Positions 60,735 through 64,000 of a DNA stretch of 64,000 nucleotides are shown piece by piece. The position numbers and the translations under genes are program-made. The stretch covers positions 6,791,644-6,855,643 of the forward strand of contig NC_065548.1 in NCBI RefSeq assembly GCF_022605725.1. Reading direction: 5' to 3'. The stretch's first letter is position 1; each line of letters starts with the position of its first letter. Below the pieces are notes generated by a model, which was not told where the DNA came from, did not search any database, and saw nothing but the letters and a program-made list of their open reading frames with translations. Source of the stretch: Anthonomus grandis grandis. Taxonomy: Eukaryota; Arthropoda; Insecta; Coleoptera; Curculionidae.

Positions 60735-61690
60735 TACAATTTCTGGTGCCACGTTTAATGAATTCGAGCTGAGAGATGTATTAATAATGTGATTGTTTGT
60801 AACGTCAGTCCCAAATCTCTTATCTGTTGCACACACTCTAAAGGAGTATCGTTTATATGATAAATTAAGTTTGCTGATTGTTTCGCTTTAGAAAATTTGA
60901 TGACTTTGAATTTGGGTATGTGAAAGTGACAGATTATTAAGGTCATCTTGAAGTGCAAGGTAGTCATCAGGACATACCACTTCCCTGAATAACTTCAGCA
61001 TGCGAAAAAGTGGAACAGTTTAGGACCCGGCTGAGATTCATACGGGACGGGACAAAGTTATCTATTCAAAGAAAATTTGAATAAGTAAAGGAAGAGATAA
61101 GGATGGCTAAATATACTCTTTAGGTGCTTCCTTATTTCGATACTTCTCGGGTATAGAGAATCCGATATTAATACCGATTCTAAAAATATAGGGTTATCCA
61201 TTTTACGCTTGGGAAAGTAAAGTTAAATAAAACATACAAGATATTCAGATGGAGACGAAATTTTTATTGTGTTTTAAAGATTGAATCATTCCATTATATG
61301 TGAAACACAATATCATTTAAATGTCCACCGCGGGACCTCTGACAAACTTCAATCCTTTTAAGAAAATTTTCAATCACTTTTCAGCACATTTCAGGTGATA
61401 TCTCGGCTAGAACTTCACGAATGTTGGCTTTAAGTTGTTGAAGAGTTTGAGGGTTATTGGCGTAGACACGATCTTTCGCATAGCCCCACAAAAAAAAATA
61501 CAAAGGTGTGAGATCACAGGATCTTGGGAGCCAATAGATATCACCTAATCTTGAAATTAAACGTCCTGTAAACTTGTCTTGCAAAAGAGCTCGGTTAGCC
61601 TGTGTTGTGTGACTTGTGGCCCCGTCCTGTTGGAACCACATCCAGTCTTCCAGATCTTCTTCTTCGATTTTTCTTCAAAAATAATTGGTC
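60735..61690 (+). repeat. Duplicated segment, copy a
   Basis: Matches 62745-63720 in order with an offset of about 2,027-2,030 bp. Shared sequence covers the RT fragment, a block containing CGGGACGGGAC, and the start of the DD41D-like element. Identity is high, with small indels. Confidence 0.88.
60755..60990 (-). pseudogene. Reverse-transcriptase fragment upstream of the nuclease gene
   Basis: Across two frames the minus strand reads DDYLALQDDLNNLSLS and then KFKVIKFSKAKQSANLIYHI and DTPLECVQQIRDLGL. This is the post-YADD region of a non-LTR RT (-C-V--FS---IYHINDTPLE-V--IRDLG-). It is repeated near 62820-63010. The rest of the element is absent. Confidence 0.6.
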
Positions 61691-62477
61691 AACATGCTTC
61701 CATACCGCTCAGACTTTACTGTTAAGGCTCTCTCACGATTGTTTTCAAAAAAATACGGACTACTGACACCAGCAGACCATAATGCACACCATATAGTCAC
61801 TTTTTCGGGATGCAAAAGCCTTTCTACGATCACCTGAGGATTTTCAGAACCCCATATGCGGTAATTCTGTTTATTTACGTAGCCACACAGCGTAAAATGA
61901 GCCTCATCACTGCAGAAAATTCTGCTCGAAAAATGAGCATCAGCAGCTTGTTGTTCAAGCACCCAATTTGCGAATGTTCTGCGTAGTCCATGATCTGTAG
62001 GCTTAAGTTCTTGAGTGAGTTGGACTTTGTACGGATGGAGCTGTAAATTCAAATGCAAAACTTGCCACAGTGAGCCGTTGAGCACGCCGAGGAATTGACA
62101 AATTTGGGTCTTCCTCCACACTTTGAGCCACAGCAGCGATATTTTCAGCTGAACGAACGTTACGGTAATTTACGTGCCTTACAATATCAGTAACCGATCC
62201 AGTCTCTTCAAATTTTCTTACTGTGTTCGAAATTGTTTGCTCTGTAGGACGATTATATCGACCGCAATCAGCTCGTAAAGCTCTAAACGTTGACACAGAA
62301 GAATCACCATTTTTATAGAACAATTTAATAATTTTAGTACGTTGTTCGACTGTAAAACGATCCATATTTATAAATGGTAAACCTCCAACTACAAAAAAAC
62401 GCTTCACATGACGTTTATTTCTGACAAGTTTCAAACAGCAGGGTTGTACTTAGCCAACCTCGAATTGGATAACCCGC
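61189..62477 (-). mobile_element. Third DD41D-like element, copy a
   Basis: About 1.29 kb. Short inverted ends share GGGTTATCCA (61191 and the inverse at 62466-62475), with TA close outside each, but the exact termini are uncertain. Contains one degenerate transposase. It differs from the 38.6- and 44.5-kb elements in lacking long inverted repeats. Confidence 0.65.
61294..62365 (-). pseudogene. DD41D-like transposase, copy a, inactivated
   Basis: The start MDRFTVEQRTKIIKLFYKNG and the N-terminal helix-turn-helix (TISNTVRKFEETGS) lead to SLWQVLHLNLQLHPYKVQL. The core has FCSDEAHFTLCGYVNKQ (first Asp), TIWCALWSAGV, WFQQDGATSHT (second Asp) and RSCDLTPLYFFLWGYAKD, where Tyr stands at the position of the third Asp, 41 residues on. 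It ends GHLNDIVFHI. Lesions: a frameshift near 62085, a TGA for Trp at about 61675, and Asp-to-Tyr. The neighbouring copy b keeps both the Trp and the Asp, which confirms these as mutations. Confidence 0.85.
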
Positions 62478-62717
62478 TATTAGGCAACACGGAAAAATCC
62501 TGTATGCATTATTTTTGTGAGATAGCGAAAAGGTTGAAAGAAATCAAGGCTACGTATTTGAGAGGCTGCTTCTTCTAGTTGATCAGATTTCAAGATCAAA
62601 TATTGAGGAGAGAATTTTGTAATGAAATTCTTGATCATCAATTGTAAAACCTGTAGTAAATGTACCTGCAAAATTGACGCCGACGCTTGAGCTCCAGAGG
62701 AGACATCCAAGTGGGTT

Positions 62718-63010
62718 TTGACAAAGGCAAAGTACAGTGTTTTAATGAAGATATTATAATTGAAATTTCTGGTACTACATTTCATGAATTCGAGCAACTT
62801 TAGAGATGTATTAATAATGTCATTGTTTGTAATGTCAGTCCCAAATCTCTTATCTGTTGCACACACTCTAAAGGAGTATCGTTTATAGGATAAATTAAGT
62901 TTCCTGATTGTTTCGCCTTAGAAAATTTGATGACTTTGCATTTGGATATGAGAAAGTGACAGATTATTAAGGTCATCTTGAAGTGCAAGGTAGTCATCAG
63001 GACATACCAC
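62718..63010 (-). pseudogene. Reverse-transcriptase fragment, duplicate
   Basis: Copy of the RT fragment at 60755-60990 (KCKVIKFSKAKQSGNLIYPI and IRDLGL). It runs further into a downstream piece reading IKTLYFAFVKTHLD at about 62715-62760. That piece is fused at 62717 to a stretch resembling the non-coding part of the ~1.95-kb units (about 62500-62717). Confidence 0.6.
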
Positions 63011-63215
63011 TTCCCTGAATAACTTCAGCATGCGAAAAAGTGGAACAGTATAGGACCCGGGTGAGATTCCTACGGGACGGGACTAAGTTATCTATTCAAA
63101 GAAAATTTGAATAAGTAAAGGAAGAGATAAGGATGGCTAAATATACTCTATAGGTGCTTCCTTATTTCGATACTTCTTGGGTATAGAGAATCCGATATTA
63201 CCGATTCTAAAAATG

Positions 63216-64000
63216 TAGGGTTATCCATTTTACGCTTGGGAAAGTAAAGTTAAATAAAACACACAAGATATTCAGATGGAGACGAAATTTTTATTTTGTT
63301 TTAAAGATTGAATCATTCCATTATATGTGAAACACAATATCATTTAAATGTCCACCGCGGGACCTCTGACAAACTTCAATCCTTTTAAGAAAATTTTCAA
63401 TCACTTTTCAGCACATTTCAGGTGATTTTCTCGGCTAGAACTTCACAAATGTTGGCTTTAAGTTGTTGAAGAGTTTGTGGGCTATTGGCGTAGACACGAT
63501 CTTTCGCATAGCCCCACAAAAAAAAATCCAGAGGTGTGAGATCACAGGATCTTGGGGGTCAATAGATATCATCTAAAATTAAACGTCCTGGAAACTTCTC
63601 TTGCAAAAGAGCTCGGTTGGCCTGTATTGTGTGACTTGTGGCCCCGTCCTGTTGGAATCACATCCAGTCTTCCAGATCTTCTTCTTCGATTTCTCTCCAA
63701 AAATAATTGATCAACATGCTTCCATACCGGTCAAAGTTTACTGTTAAGGCTCTCCCAAGATTGTTTTCAAAAAATACGGACTACTGACACCACCAGACCA
63801 TAATACACACCATACAGTCACTTTTTCGGGATGCAAAGGCCTTTTTACGATCACCTGAGGATTTTGTAGCTGTTTATTTACGTAGCCACACACCGTATAA
63901 TGAGCCTCATCACTGAAGAAAATTCTGCTCGAAAAATGAGCATCAGCAGCTTGTTGTTCAAGCACCCAATTTGCGAATGTTCTGCGTAGTCCATGATCTG
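63216..64000 (-). mobile_element. Third DD41D-like element, copy b, truncated by the window
   Basis: Second copy of the element at 61189. The left end (GTAGGGTTATCCA) is at about 63216 and the element runs off the right edge. The transposase frame ends at 63321. It has Asp in PLDFFLWG and Trp at the position mutated in copy a, but has its own frameshifts, such as a deletion near 63570 and another near 63868. Confidence 0.8.
63321..64000 (-). pseudogene. DD41D-like transposase, copy b, partial
   Basis: It includes WVLEQQAADAHFSS, FFSDEAHYTVCGYVNKQ (first Asp), TVWCVLWSGGVSSPYF and the C-terminal SCDLTPLDFFLWG. Relative to copy a it lost about 12-18 bases after YVNKQ and carries single-base indels, so it is also a pseudogene within the visible part. 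Confidence 0.75.

Overview
This is intron- and repeat-dominated DNA from an insect nuclear genome, quite possibly a beetle (the order is an inference). Evidence: AT-rich sequence, spliceosomal signals, Jockey/CR1-like and RTE-like non-LTR retrotransposons, several Tc1/mariner families with TA target duplications, and a nuclear copy of mitochondrial cox1. No bacterial, phage or plasmid gene organisation is present. Almost every long reading frame belongs to a transposable element.

The best-supported host-gene element is a first coding exon on the minus strand (33657-33750). It has a start codon with an in-frame stop just upstream, a signal peptide and a phase-1 splice donor. A CpG-rich candidate promoter lies at about 34.0-34.2 kb. 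The gene runs leftward, so most of what lies below 33.6 kb is probably its first intron or introns. I could not place exon 2.

Layout. 0-0.65 kb: 3' end of a non-LTR retrotransposon with a TTTGAC-repeat tail. 1.5-3.26 kb: an old tandem duplication. 3.3-8.2 kb: a nearly complete two-ORF non-LTR element with one nonsense codon per ORF and a TAATG stop/start overlap. 8.2-10.5 kb: single-copy DNA. 10.5-15.4 kb: AT-rich array of ~320-bp units. 16.27-17.87 kb: degenerate Tc1 element with IR/DR ends. 17.9-21.6 kb: RTE-like retrotransposon split by an intact 1,289-bp mariner (19.13-20.42 kb). 21.87-22.65 kb: 174-bp satellite abutting a cox1 numt. 24.2-26.5 kb: ~340-bp diverged array. 27.6-33.4 kb: higher-order 1.6-kb repeat array. 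33.66-34.2 kb: exon 1 and promoter. 34.43-37.73 kb: TA-flanked TIR element filled with 341-bp tandem repeats.

Right part. 38.65-40.87 kb: degenerate mariner-like element with DD41D spacing. 41.9-44.05 kb: eroded reverse transcriptase relics. 44.55-46.83 kb: DD41D-type element with ~440-bp inverted repeats and an apparently intact transposase containing a 55-nt intron. 48.96-60.7 kb: three tandem ~1.95-kb units carrying intron-bearing fragments of a FEN1/XPG/asteroid-like PIN nuclease gene. The third unit is broken by a non-LTR insertion (53.94-57.06 kb) and by an unidentified, perhaps LTR-derived, insertion (57.70-59.27 kb). 60.7-64 kb: a ~2.03-kb-offset duplication carrying two copies of a third DD41D-like element. 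The window end truncates the second copy.

History: repeated TA-targeted insertions and retrotransposition, followed by local tandem amplification. Nesting gives relative ages. The mariner is younger than the RTE copy it interrupts, and the 54-57 kb retrotransposon is younger than the nuclease-gene array.
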